This document shows, in pieces, positions 44,539 to 52,236 of a DNA stretch of 64,000 nt. The notes under the pieces were generated by a model. The model made no database searches. It was not told the origin of the DNA and saw nothing but the letters and a program-made list of their open reading frames with translations. The number at the start of each line of letters is the position of its first letter. Position 1 is the first letter of the stretch. The DNA is from Terrimicrobium sacchariphilum (GTDB lineage Bacteria > Verrucomicrobiota > Verrucomicrobiia > Chthoniobacterales > Terrimicrobiaceae). The DNA is taken from assembly GCF_001613545.1 (NCBI RefSeq), contig NZ_BDCO01000002.1:806001-870000 (forward strand), read 5' to 3'. The translations under genes and the position numbers were made by a program.

Positions 44539-45993
44539 ATGATGTCGCGGGTGAAATTGAGCGAAATCCCCAATGCGGTGCAGCGCGGCGGGGAGGGTGG
44601 AGCGGGGAGTCTGCTGCAGGTCGGGCCGGAGGCGGATCAACGCGAGCCGTTTGACGGCGTGGCCCGGGTCGCGCGCGGGCTGGCGGAGGCGGGAAAGATC
44701 CCGATGAAGGCGGCGGCGGCGCTGGAGCATTGGCAGCGCACGGAGCGCGAGGTGCGGGATTTTGCCGGGCTGAATGAGATCACGCTGCGGGCGCAGCAGG
44801 CGGATGCGGCGTTGGACGAGCACATGAGCGCGCAGCCGGAGAGCCAGTGGGAGACGGGCTGGCGGGAACTGTCGCGCTCGACGAGGGACTTTGCCTCGCG
44901 GGTGGTGCTGGGGCCGACGGCGCGCGAGCAGGCGGATCGGCTGCTGGACCGGCAGGAGATGCTGGCCCGGCAGCGCATGGTCGACCGGAGCCGCCGGGAG
45001 CTGATCGCGGGCGCACGGGAGTCTGCCGTTGCGCGGTATGAGCAGCTCAATGATGAGGACCGGTACGAGGAGGCGGCGCTGCTGATGGCAAGGGCGCGCG
45101 GGCATGGGCTCTTCACCAGCGAGGAGGAGGACCGGCTGCACGAGCAGGCCATCGTGCGGCTGAATCATCGGAACGTGCAGCGCTTCATCGAGGCAGACCC
45201 CTGGGAGGCGCGGCGGGTGCTGGAGGACGAGGAGCGCGTGAGCGGGGAGCCGGACGCCGCCGAGCGGCTGGCCTTCCGAGCGCTCACGGCGGACGACCGG
45301 GCAAACTACCGGGAAAAGGCGCGGCAGGTAATCGCCGAGCGGCAGCGCTCGATGAACGACGAACTGGATGCCGGGATCGCGAGCGGCCAGATGCGTGATG
45401 CGGCGGAGGTGCGCGCTCGAGCGGCCTCGGCACGGCTGCCCGATGGCGTGGTGCATTCTCTGGTGCGCAGCCTGCGCGATGTGCCGGTGGATACGGCGGA
45501 GCAGCGGGCGAACTACCTGAAATTCCGCTCGGATTTCTTCTCGGTGCTGAGGGGTTACGACGAGGCGGAGGATGCGGATGGGAGCCGGATGCGCACGATC
45601 CGCGACGGCATCCGGCGTTTTCTTCCGATGGGAGAGCGGGCGGGGGCGCTGGAGGAGTTGCGCCGCGCCGGGCAGCGCACGATCACCCCGGCCGACCTGG
45701 CGCAGCGCGACATCTGCGAGAAGATCGACCGGCTGGCCGTGCTGGGGTTCTTTCATCCCGGTTCCCTGGCGGATGAGGAGGCCGACCCGGCGGACGGGGC
45801 GATGCGCGCCTATGCCTACGCGGGGCAGTTAAAAGGCGCCTTCAGCGCGTATGCCCGGGAGCATCCGCAGGCGGAGGCAAGGCAATACAAGAAGTGGCTG
45901 GCCGACCGGGTCGAGGACGCGGTGGTGCGGCGGGCGGTGGAGTACTGGAAAATCGCCAACGGTGGCGGAACAGAAGGAGTGATCGAGCGATGA
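44539..45993 (+). CDS. phage internal virion-like helical protein
   Basis: 484 residues, mostly charged helix (Glu, Arg, Ala) without a signal peptide: VARVARGLAEAGKIPMKAAA, ARYEQLNDEDRYEEAALLMA, EKARQVIAERQRSMNDELDA. This composition and the place between scaffold and the long hydrophobic protein match inner-core or ejection proteins of podoviruses. It takes the place where a capsid gene would be expected, but it does not look like an HK97-fold capsid. Its stop overlaps the next start. Confidence 0.6.
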   Translation: MMSRVKLSEIPNAVQRGGEGGAGSLLQVGPEADQREPFDGVARVARGLAEAGKIPMKAAAALEHWQRTEREVRDFAGLNEITLRAQQADAALDEHMSAQPESQWETGWRELSRSTRDFASRVVLGPTAREQADRLLDRQEMLARQRMVDRSRRELIAGARESAVARYEQLNDEDRYEEAALLMARARGHGLFTSEEEDRLHEQAIVRLNHRNVQRFIEADPWEARRVLEDEERVSGEPDAAERLAFRALTADDRANYREKARQVIAERQRSMNDELDAGIASGQMRDAAEVRARAASARLPDGVVHSLVRSLRDVPVDTAEQRANYLKFRSDFFSVLRGYDEAEDADGSRMRTIRDGIRRFLPMGERAGALEELRRAGQRTITPADLAQRDICEKIDRLAVLGFFHPGSLADEEADPADGAMRAYAYAGQLKGAFSAYAREHPQAEARQYKKWLADRVEDAVVRRAVEYWKIANGGGTEGVIER

Positions 45994-48125
45994 AGACGGA
46001 GGAAGCGACAGTGGAAGGAAGAGAACGGTCAGGAGGAATACCTGTTTCGCTGCAGGGCAACCCAACGGCCAATGAGGCCTGGTGGCTTGGCGAACACGTG
46101 TCCGATATTGTTGACATGGCTACCATTGAGGACCGAGTGAAGAAGGTCTTGGGCATGCCTGCCGCGGGGAATGGCAAGGCGCTGACAACAACAACGAGAG
46201 ATGTGGAGGCGGATGCGCCCGATTATATCCGTGTTGGAAGTCAGAATGCTCCTCAAGAGCAGCCGGTCGCCGAGATGCTGTTGACTCGCAAGGCAAACAT
46301 CAGGGAGGAAGAGCGAATACATCAGGAGCCCACCGGGGCGGCTCCTCTGTTGGATGACCCGCAAGAGGCGGACCAAAAGATGTTGTCTCGGTATGCTCTA
46401 CTCAAACTTGAAACGCTGCGGGGAGGTGATCTGTCTGTTGATGAACCTCCGTCATTCATCCGGGATCGCGAGGAGCCCCGCCTTGGTGGTTTGTCGCGAT
46501 ATCGGTTCAGGCAGGTTGAGGTTCGTCGCGGCAGGCCAATCACATTGGAAGGAAAAGCGGGGTTGCTGGAGACAGAGTTGTCGCCGGATGGAATGACGAT
46601 ACCGGAACGCGAACAGCGAATGATGGCTGTTATCGAAGAGGCTGCCAAGACGCCCCGATTCACTGATCCCAATGGTGTTTATGTAACTGGATTGGAAATG
46701 AACGGAGCATTTTTGCATTTGCAGCGAATGAATCTACGCCACAAAGCGCGTTTGCAGGCTTGGGCTGATTCGATGGTGACTCCGCAAAACCTCATTCCAA
46801 AGATCATCCAGGAGTTGGGCAAGACGGATCAGATCATCAACGAAACGATGGATAATGCCATTTTTCGTCGGAGTCAGCAGGCGAAGAATATTGACTTTGC
46901 TGCTGCTGATTACCGCTACCGGCCTGAAAACCGTATGGCGGCGGAGCGCTGGCTCGCGGTGCAGCCTGGAGCGGGCGAGTATTTCTTTGACAAGGCGTCG
47001 CGCTTTGTTGGCGGGGTCGGCGGGACGTTTACCGACGCGGCAGGAGGTCTGGGGCTGGCACTCGACGCCGTGGGGATGAATGCGAGTGGCGAGTACTTCA
47101 AGGGCATCGCTGAGGGAGGAGCCTACCTCGGGCGTAGCACGACAGACCGTCGGCAGGATGAATACTTCTCATCCTCCCTCGCCAGCGGGCTGGGGCAGGC
47201 CACAGCTCTGATGGTGGTAAGCGGCGCGGTGGGTGGCGCGGCTCGCGCGGTCGGTGCTGGCGGAAGGATCGTTACCGCACTTGAGACCTCGACGATCGGG
47301 ATGACCGGCGCTGCGGTGAGTGGTTGGAATACCTATCAGGAGGCGCTACGGCACGGGGCGGATGAGGAAACGGCTCGGATCGCTGCCGGCATGGCTGCCT
47401 TGGTCGGTGCGAGTGAGATCGTGCCTGTATGGGGGATTGCGAACCGGTTCCGGTTTGGTGCGACCGCGCCGTTCATGAAAGTGCTGGGCCGGGCCTTCTT
47501 TGAAGCTGTGGAGAGCGGGACGCAGAGCTTTGGGCAGCAATATTTCAATGACCTGATCGCCCAAAGTCTCTACGACAAATATCGGGATGTCTTTGACCAG
47601 GCAGAAAAGGCGAGCGGCGGAGCCTTGGCGAAAGGCGCGATCCTTTCCCTGCTGAGTTCTGCGGCGGCCAGAGGGCGGACGCTGTACATGCGTCCTCGTC
47701 TCGCGCCGAAACTGGCGGAGGCTCAGGCAGTCGCAGAGCCGATGGGAGTGGAGGCGAGCAAGGGGATTGAGAATTATTCGTTGTCGAACCTGGAGACCCG
47801 TGACTGGTATGAGGGCGGAAACGGATATCCCGGAAAGAACCCGTTTATTCACAGCGCGCTTGAAATGTACCGGGCAGCTGGAAAATCTTGGCAGGAAGAG
47901 GCCATGGTCAGCTCGGCTGTCAGAAATGTCTTCCGAACCAAAGGGAGAGATCTGATGAAGGATCGAGCCAGAGCGGAGGAACTTATGCAATCGGAACAAA
48001 ATCTGACCTGGGAAGATCTTTACGAGAAGTACAACGGAAACTACGATTTGATGATTGCGGCGAGCTTAAGATCTCGCAAAGGTGTGAGAAAAGGAATCAT
48101 GCAGGAAGAGGTGGTGAAACAATGA
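45990..48125 (+). CDS. phage-linked polymorphic-toxin-like protein
   Basis: 711 residues from an ATG overlapping the preceding stop (ATGA). Residues 1-390 are hydrophilic. About 393-455 is a Gly/Ala-rich hydrophobic stretch (ATALMVVSGAVGGAARAVGA, IGMTGAAVSGW) as in membrane-inserting ejection proteins. About 468-590 includes FFEAVESGTQSFGQQYFNDL. From about 595 to the end is a distinct tip: NYSLSNLETRDWYEGG, VRNVFRTKGRDLMKDRARAE, NLTWEDLYEKYNGNYDLM, wording I associate with C-terminal modules of contact-dependent or polymorphic toxins. Codon use is more A/T-rich than in the phage genes before it. A candidate immunity gene overlaps its end and a second tip lies downstream. It could deliver its tip through the membrane; toxicity is untested. 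Confidence 0.6.
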   Translation: MKTEEATVEGRERSGGIPVSLQGNPTANEAWWLGEHVSDIVDMATIEDRVKKVLGMPAAGNGKALTTTTRDVEADAPDYIRVGSQNAPQEQPVAEMLLTRKANIREEERIHQEPTGAAPLLDDPQEADQKMLSRYALLKLETLRGGDLSVDEPPSFIRDREEPRLGGLSRYRFRQVEVRRGRPITLEGKAGLLETELSPDGMTIPEREQRMMAVIEEAAKTPRFTDPNGVYVTGLEMNGAFLHLQRMNLRHKARLQAWADSMVTPQNLIPKIIQELGKTDQIINETMDNAIFRRSQQAKNIDFAAADYRYRPENRMAAERWLAVQPGAGEYFFDKASRFVGGVGGTFTDAAGGLGLALDAVGMNASGEYFKGIAEGGAYLGRSTTDRRQDEYFSSSLASGLGQATALMVVSGAVGGAARAVGAGGRIVTALETSTIGMTGAAVSGWNTYQEALRHGADEETARIAAGMAALVGASEIVPVWGIANRFRFGATAPFMKVLGRAFFEAVESGTQSFGQQYFNDLIAQSLYDKYRDVFDQAEKASGGALAKGAILSLLSSAAARGRTLYMRPRLAPKLAEAQAVAEPMGVEASKGIENYSLSNLETRDWYEGGNGYPGKNPFIHSALEMYRAAGKSWQEEAMVSSAVRNVFRTKGRDLMKDRARAEELMQSEQNLTWEDLYEKYNGNYDLMIAASLRSRKGVRKGIMQEEVVKQ
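47385..47412 (+). repeat. 28-bp direct repeat, copy in the main toxin-like gene
   Basis: GCCGGC then ATGGCTGCCTTGGTCGGTGCGA, encoding (A)GMAALVGA at residue 468. It recurs at 48671-48698 with one mismatch. Confidence 0.8.
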
Positions 48126-48631
48126 GCAAGTTTTCAGAATTTCGAGAGTATGTTTTGAGTCTTCCGCCAGACTCCCGGGTGGCGGCGCCGACGCATTCAT
48201 TGAGAGTATGCACATTTCCGGAGTTTTCTCCCGAGGCGTATATCAGGCTCAATAACTTTCCTGACGACCCTCTACTTACGATCATGTATGACGGGCAAGC
48301 GGAGGACTTTTATGACCTAAATGTTCGTATGCGTATAGATGACACTCTTGAGATGCCGCGCAAGAAAGGGCTTTTTGGCTTGGGCGGTTTTGGGGCTGGG
48401 TACGAAAAATTGAGTACATTGACTCGTATTGCCTCGGATAATTGGCGCTGGAATTCCACCGATTCTGAAGTCGTAGTGGCAGCCGAAGTCCGCGGGAAGA
48501 TAGCCTACCTGTGCGGCGGCGAGTATCTGGAAGGAGATATTTATTCGATGTGCTATGATGGAGATGCGATTGAGCTGTCCAGCTACCCGTCTGGAGACAT
48601 CATGGGAAACCTATTTGGGTCTCTGTTTTAG
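48122..48631 (+). CDS. candidate immunity protein for the toxin-like gene
   Basis: 169 residues; the ATG overlaps the upstream stop by 4 bp, the usual layout for a toxin-immunity pair. No signal peptide. Strand-rich sequence with acidic patches: YDGQAEDFYDLNVRMRIDDT, ASDNWRWNSTDSEVVVAAEV, GEYLEGDIYSMCYDGDAIEL. No known immunity family is recognised, so the role rests on position, size and low-GC codon use shared with the toxin tip. Confidence 0.5.
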   Translation: MSKFSEFREYVLSLPPDSRVAAPTHSLRVCTFPEFSPEAYIRLNNFPDDPLLTIMYDGQAEDFYDLNVRMRIDDTLEMPRKKGLFGLGGFGAGYEKLSTLTRIASDNWRWNSTDSEVVVAAEVRGKIAYLCGGEYLEGDIYSMCYDGDAIELSSYPSGDIMGNLFGSLF

Positions 48632-48670
48632 TTCTGGGAAGTCGGGTAGCTAACTAAAGGAAGGGGCCGG

Positions 48671-48698
48671 GCCGGTATGGCTGCCTTGGTCGGTGCGA
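48671..48698 (+). repeat. 28-bp direct repeat, copy at the orphan tip
   Basis: GCCGGT then ATGGCTGCCTTGGTCGGTGCGA, in the same frame as the copy at 47385-47412. It provides both the start codon and a recombination handle for the following orphan module. Confidence 0.8.
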
Positions 48699-48913
48699 CC
48701 CCTTCTACCCTCCGATACAGTCAGGTCTGTGTCAGGGATGACTCAGGTGTGCTGTATTTCCGAAAATACGGGAACACGACTCATATGGTGGTTACCAGTG
48801 CGGAAGGAGTCTTTTTGAAACAAGCGATTTATGATTCGGGACTTGTAACGCAATATCCACAGGATTTGAGGGGAAAGGAATTTCCTAAAGCGATCGTCGA
48901 TAACATTCGCTAA
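48677..48913 (+). CDS. orphan C-terminal tip module
   Basis: 78 residues. It begins MAALVGA, identical to residues 468-474 of the 711-residue protein, and then diverges completely: SQVCVRDDSGVLYFRKYGNT, THMVVTSAEGVFLKQAIYDS, YPQDLRGKEFPKAIV. The compact strand-rich end with a YGN-T-H segment recalls small RNase-type phage or polymorphic toxin domains, but this is weak. No ribosome-binding site is visible (GGGCCGGT precedes the ATG), so it may be silent until recombined. It could also be a degraded 3' end left by a duplication. Confidence 0.55.
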   Translation: MAALVGATPSTLRYSQVCVRDDSGVLYFRKYGNTTHMVVTSAEGVFLKQAIYDSGLVTQYPQDLRGKEFPKAIVDNIR

Positions 48914-49065
48914 AAGAAAGAGCCCCTCCAGAGTTACCCGGAGGGGCTCGACTGAATCAATGACTCAGCCCCCGGTCGCACCGCCGACTTTCGTCGGGCG
49001 AGCCGCGATTGACTCCAGCGACCGCAGACAGTGACTTCAACGGGAATTTCGCCCCTCCCTCACTC
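48908..49065 (-). ncRNA. candidate structured RNA next to the toxin-like module
   Basis: On the minus strand, TTGACA (49097-49102) and TCTAAT (49074-49079) form a sigma70-type promoter with a 17-bp spacer. The transcript would begin near 49065. It contains GGTCGC (49018-49023) pairing with GCGACC (48974-48979), enclosing CCGAC-GAAA-GTCGG, a GAAA tetraloop hairpin. It ends with GAGCCCCTCC/GGAGGGGCTC (48920-48949) followed by TTTCTTTT. No open reading frame is needed to explain it. About 156 nt. The terminator hairpin is symmetric and may also serve the plus-strand module. It does not resemble 6S, SRP, tmRNA or RNase P RNA. Confidence 0.55.
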
Positions 49066-49071
49066 GCACGA

Positions 49072-49102
49072 ATATTAGATCATAAGGCAGGCGTTTTGTC
49101 AA
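49072..49102 (-). promoter_or_regulatory. sigma70-like promoter of the candidate RNA
   Basis: Minus-strand TTGACA, 17 bp, TCTAAT (or 19 bp to TAATAT), pointing into the structured region that ends at 48908. Confidence 0.6.
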
Positions 49103-49196
49103 AGCGTCCTGGCCTTGAGCGACAGCAAGACGACCCGGCCGCTTGCAGGAACGGCGGATATCATACCGCTGCGGACAAAATGGCGGGGAAGGGGGC

Positions 49197-49387
49197 GGGC
49201 CTGTAATTTACATGTTGCGAAGCGTGCAAGCGGTGATCGGATGCTTCAGAGAAGAGCCGCGATTTGGAGATTCGCTGCGCAAACGCGAACCATGGGAGTA
49301 TTGCCTAGAATGCGTTCTCCGAGGTCGAACATGTAAATTATAGGCCCGACCCCTCCTACGCATGCACCCGACCCCTCCTACGCATGC
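49197..49387. mobile_element. MITE-like element or IS remnant with 20-bp inverted repeats
   Basis: GGGCCTGTAATTTACATGTT (49197-49216) and the inverse of AACATGTAAATTATAGGCCC (49328-49347) match in 19 of 20 bases, enclosing about 110 bp without a gene. Right after it, CCGACCCCTCCTACGCATGC occurs twice (49346-49365 and 49368-49387). The arrangement suits a small non-autonomous element or REP-type unit at the edge of the phage-like island. Confidence 0.55.
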
Positions 49388-49406
49388 GCCTGAAGGACGA
49401 AGGAGC

Positions 49407-49835
49407 TTACTCCTTTTTCAAATCCTTTTTCGCGTCGCGGATAAAGTCGTTGAACTGGTCTGCCGTGCCGTAGCCGGTACGGGCTTTGACCAGCGTACCG
49501 TCCGGCTTCGCGATCACTACAAATGGCAGGGTATTTCCATCGAGGCTGTTCCGATACCTTCCCTTGAAATTGGAGCTTTGGGCGGGGTCGTCGCAATTGA
49601 GATTGGCAATCAGGAAGCTGGTCTTGGTGAGGCGCAGCTGGTGCTGGTCGATGTAGCCATGCAGGGCGTTGCAATTGCCGCAGGTCGGCCGTCCATAGAT
49701 GATGAAGAGCGCCTTGTTCTCGGTCGTGGCCTGCTTGATGGCGGCATCGAGATCTGTGATCTGGTCATCGGTCTTGGCGAAGCCGAGCGTGGCTGAGAAG
49801 AGCAGAACCAGGAAGAGAGCGCTTAGTTTTTTCAT
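49407..49835 (-). CDS. secreted thioredoxin-fold protein with CGNC site
   Basis: 142 residues from the ATG at 49835. Signal peptide MKKLSALFLVLLFSATLGFA, then ALFIIYGRPTCGNCNALHGY with the redox pair C52-x-x-C55 (CGNC), and TLPFVVIAKPDG with the cis-proline before the last strands. A periplasmic or lipid-facing thioredoxin-like role is likely. The motif differs from the CGPC of thioredoxins and the CPHC of DsbA. It is a single-gene unit, transcribed toward the MITE-like element. Confidence 0.85.
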   Translation of the reverse strand: MKKLSALFLVLLFSATLGFAKTDDQITDLDAAIKQATTENKALFIIYGRPTCGNCNALHGYIDQHQLRLTKTSFLIANLNCDDPAQSSNFKGRYRNSLDGNTLPFVVIAKPDGTLVKARTGYGTADQFNDFIRDAKKDLKKE

Positions 49836-50485
49836 GGGTGGAAGTGAAGCAGCCTTTGCTAACAGGTGCCTCCGCCTTGGGCAACTCAATTTGACTAAGC
49901 CGACTGAAAAACAGGGGGTCGGTGTGGAATGGCATTAAAGATAACGAAGGTGAATGCGGCAACCATAGCAAGGCGGGTGCCAGCTATATTTGGTAATGGT
50001 GCCGGAGGCAGCTTCTTGGAGATGCAGTGGCCGCGTTCTTGCAGGCTTGCCTCGGATTCGCTGGAACATGCCAGCACACGGGCCCTCCCTCATCCAGTGT
50101 TCGTCCCCGGCAACCTGGGGTTCCCGGGGCGGAGTATTTCACCGGGGGAACGCCCCGCGAAGCTGGTTAGGCATGCGACTGCTTTCGGCTCTGTCGATTC
50201 GGCGGGCAGTTTCTCACGGCGGCGGTGAATGGGCAATGTGGCAGCGTGGGGATGTGGTTGAACTGATTTTCCTTCATGGACTGTCTGTCGGTTTTTTCGT
50301 GGATGATACGGGCTCGAGGGTGGGTTTCCCGGGGGGGCCTGAGATTGTTAGGAATGGAGCCAGGGTCGGGCGGTGATATTGATCTGGCTCGATTGGTCAA
50401 GGGTGGCTGCGCCGGGGTGGCGAAGCGGATTTTTCGCTCCCGGAATTGGGAGGATTGTTCGGTGCGGCCTGAAATAACAAATCCA
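49836..50485. other. intergenic region
   Basis: 650 bp between the thioredoxin-like gene and the next PEP-CTERM gene's promoter motif. Short open frames are present on both strands, but none has a ribosome-binding site and natural composition together. No repeat or RNA was recognised. Confidence 0.35.
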
Positions 50486-50510
50486 TTGACAATGAAAAGT
50501 ATATCGATAT
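50486..50510 (+). promoter_or_regulatory. TTGACA/ATCGATAT element shared by two PEP-CTERM genes
   Basis: TTGACA (50486-50491), 11 bp, ATCGATAT (50503-50510, within the palindrome ATATCGATAT). The same pair with a 10-bp gap occurs at 51432-51455 before the next PEP-CTERM gene. AAGGAGG follows, just ahead of the start at 50522. Confidence 0.5.
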
Positions 50511-50521
50511 GAAAAGGAGGA

Positions 50522-51259
50522 ATGAAAACGCCCCCATATATTCCGTTGGCTTTGGTAGCGATGGCGGTGGCCTTTGGTGGATGGACGGCCGAGGCTGCGG
50601 TGATCGCGCAGTATGATTTTGAAAACTCGGCCAATCGTGCCCTGCCTTCGACGACGGGGGCCAATAGCACGGTGAGCCAGTTTGGGGTGAATGGCGGCAC
50701 GCTGGGGACGACGGTGGGCTTCTCGGGGACGGGCAATGTCTATATGCGCAGCACGGCGCTGACGACGACGGAGAGCGGGGCGGTGACGGCGGGGGATTAC
50801 CTGACGTTTACGGTAACGCCAAATACGGGGTATGAGTTTGACCTGACGTCGCTGACGCTGCTCTTTGGCGGGTCGACGAGCACGGGGCCATTCACGGTGA
50901 ATGGCTATCTGCGCAGCAGCCTGGATAATTTTGCGACAGACCTGAGCCTGACGGGAGAGACCTATACGCCATCGGGCTCGGAGATCACGTATACGACGGC
51001 GACGGCGGATCTGTCGTCACTGGCCAATATCGTGCATGCGACGGGGATCACCTTCCGACTCTATGTGACGAGCAGCATAGGCAGCAATGATGTGTATAAC
51101 GACACGGCCAATGGGGCGATCTTTCGGGCGGACAATGTGACGCTGAATGGAAGCATCGTGGCGGTGCCGGAACCGGCGAACTTGCATCTGGCATGGGTGG
51201 GAGTGGGCGCGGGATTGCTGGTGCTGCGATTTCGCCGCCGCTGCCGGAGTGCCGCCTAG
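50522..51259 (+). CDS. PEP-CTERM protein
   Basis: 245 residues with a perfect ribosome-binding site AAAAGGAGGA before the ATG. A signal peptide (IPLALVAMAVAFGGWTAEAA) precedes one beta-sandwich rich in Thr/Ser/Gly (YDFENSANRALPSTT, YEFDLTSLTLLFGGSTSTGP, ITFRLYVTSSIG). The tail is VPEPANLHLAWVGVGAGLLV then LRFRRRCRSAA. The fold recalls carbohydrate-binding or LTD-like domains. Surface or matrix role via exosortase is expected. Confidence 0.85.
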   Translation: MKTPPYIPLALVAMAVAFGGWTAEAAVIAQYDFENSANRALPSTTGANSTVSQFGVNGGTLGTTVGFSGTGNVYMRSTALTTTESGAVTAGDYLTFTVTPNTGYEFDLTSLTLLFGGSTSTGPFTVNGYLRSSLDNFATDLSLTGETYTPSGSEITYTTATADLSSLANIVHATGITFRLYVTSSIGSNDVYNDTANGAIFRADNVTLNGSIVAVPEPANLHLAWVGVGAGLLVLRFRRRCRSAA

Positions 51260-51431
51260 AGCGGGCAGAATCAACCGGAAGGCGATGCCGACGACGGCGC
51301 GGATCGTCCCGAGGCGTTGTTTGCCCAGGGGCGGGGAGTCGCACAATGCGGCGCTGGGATTTGTCGTGATGCTCGAGCCGCGATGAGGCGGCATCCGCCA
51401 TGCGGAGGTTTTTCATAAGAAATGATTCATT

Positions 51432-51455
51432 TTGACATTAAAAATAAATCGATAT
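51432..51455 (+). promoter_or_regulatory. second TTGACA/ATCGATAT element
   Basis: TTGACA (51432-51437), 10 bp, ATCGATAT (51448-51455), upstream of the gene at 51471, paralleling 50486-50510. Both are followed by AAAA. Confidence 0.5.
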
Positions 51456-51470
51456 AAAAAGCGGTTGAAA

Positions 51471-52169
51471 ATGAAAATGCACTTTTTCTCCCCCATTTTC
51501 GTCGTGGCACTCTGCGCGATGAGTCTTGCCGGATCGGCGGGCGCGGCGACAGTCCTCGTCAATAACACGACGCTGAACGGCAGTTTTGAAACCGGCACAT
51601 CGAGCACACCGGCGACGTGGGTATCGTATGGAGCGAACTCCACGATCGGGAGGGGGAATGCCTCTGCGGCGATCAGTGGAACGACGCATGAGGGGAATTA
51701 CTCCCTGGTGGTGGGTATGAACGGAGATGGGGTGACCACGACAAATGGAGCGCTCAATACGGGCTACACCATCCAGAGCGGGGATAGCTTCAACCTGAGC
51801 TTTTGGTACAATGGGGCCTTTCAGTGGGATGATGGGGACCAGATCAACTTCCGTCTCTTTTACACGAGTGACAATACGATGACGGGGGCCGCGACGGCGA
51901 TCTATGCGAGTACGGTGTCGCCGAAAGCGGGTACATCGAGCGCGAACTGGCAGCAGTTTTCCCTGACGAACATCGGGACGACGGGCGGATCGATCGGCAA
52001 GACGCTGTTTGTGCTCTTCACTCCTGGGGCCGGGGTGTCGACGAATGAGTTTGCGCGGGTCGACGAGGTGGCGCTGAGCGTGGTGCCGGAGCCTGCGACC
52101 TGGGCGCTGATCGGCCTGGGGCTGGGCGGCTGGCTGGTCTGCCGTGCGCGCCGGAGGTTGGTTCGGTAA
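51471..52169 (+). CDS. PEP-CTERM protein with jelly-roll domain
   Basis: 232 residues from the ATG at 51471. Signal peptide FFSPIFVVALCAMSLAGSAG. The mature domain (NTTLNGSFETGTSSTPATWV, GNYSLVVGMNGDGVTTTNGA, GDSFNLSFWYNGAF, ANWQQFSLTNIGTTGG) is a carbohydrate-binding-like jelly roll often seen in PEP-CTERM proteins. Tail VVPEPATWALIGLGLGGWLV then CRARRRLVR. It shares a promoter motif with the PEP-CTERM gene before it. Confidence 0.87.
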   Translation: MKMHFFSPIFVVALCAMSLAGSAGAATVLVNNTTLNGSFETGTSSTPATWVSYGANSTIGRGNASAAISGTTHEGNYSLVVGMNGDGVTTTNGALNTGYTIQSGDSFNLSFWYNGAFQWDDGDQINFRLFYTSDNTMTGAATAIYASTVSPKAGTSSANWQQFSLTNIGTTGGSIGKTLFVLFTPGAGVSTNEFARVDEVALSVVPEPATWALIGLGLGGWLVCRARRRLVR

Positions 52170-52236
52170 CGGGCGAAAGAGTGTTTTCCCCGGCGTCGCG
52201 CACAGGAGGCGAGCCGGGCATCCTCCACGGGGCGGG

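Noticed and set aside
43612-45756. Long minus-strand open frame (714 codons) across the phage genes
   Set aside because: Arg/Leu/His-rich shadow of the scaffold and inner-virion genes, which have overlaps and family features on the plus strand.
44539-45993. 484-residue protein considered as the missing major capsid protein
   Set aside because: It is almost entirely charged helix without the mixed alpha/beta pattern of HK97-type capsids.
48900-49090. tRNA or tmRNA end as a phage attachment site
   Set aside because: No T-arm, anticodon arm or CCA-type end could be found; the structure is better explained as a separate promoter-to-terminator RNA.
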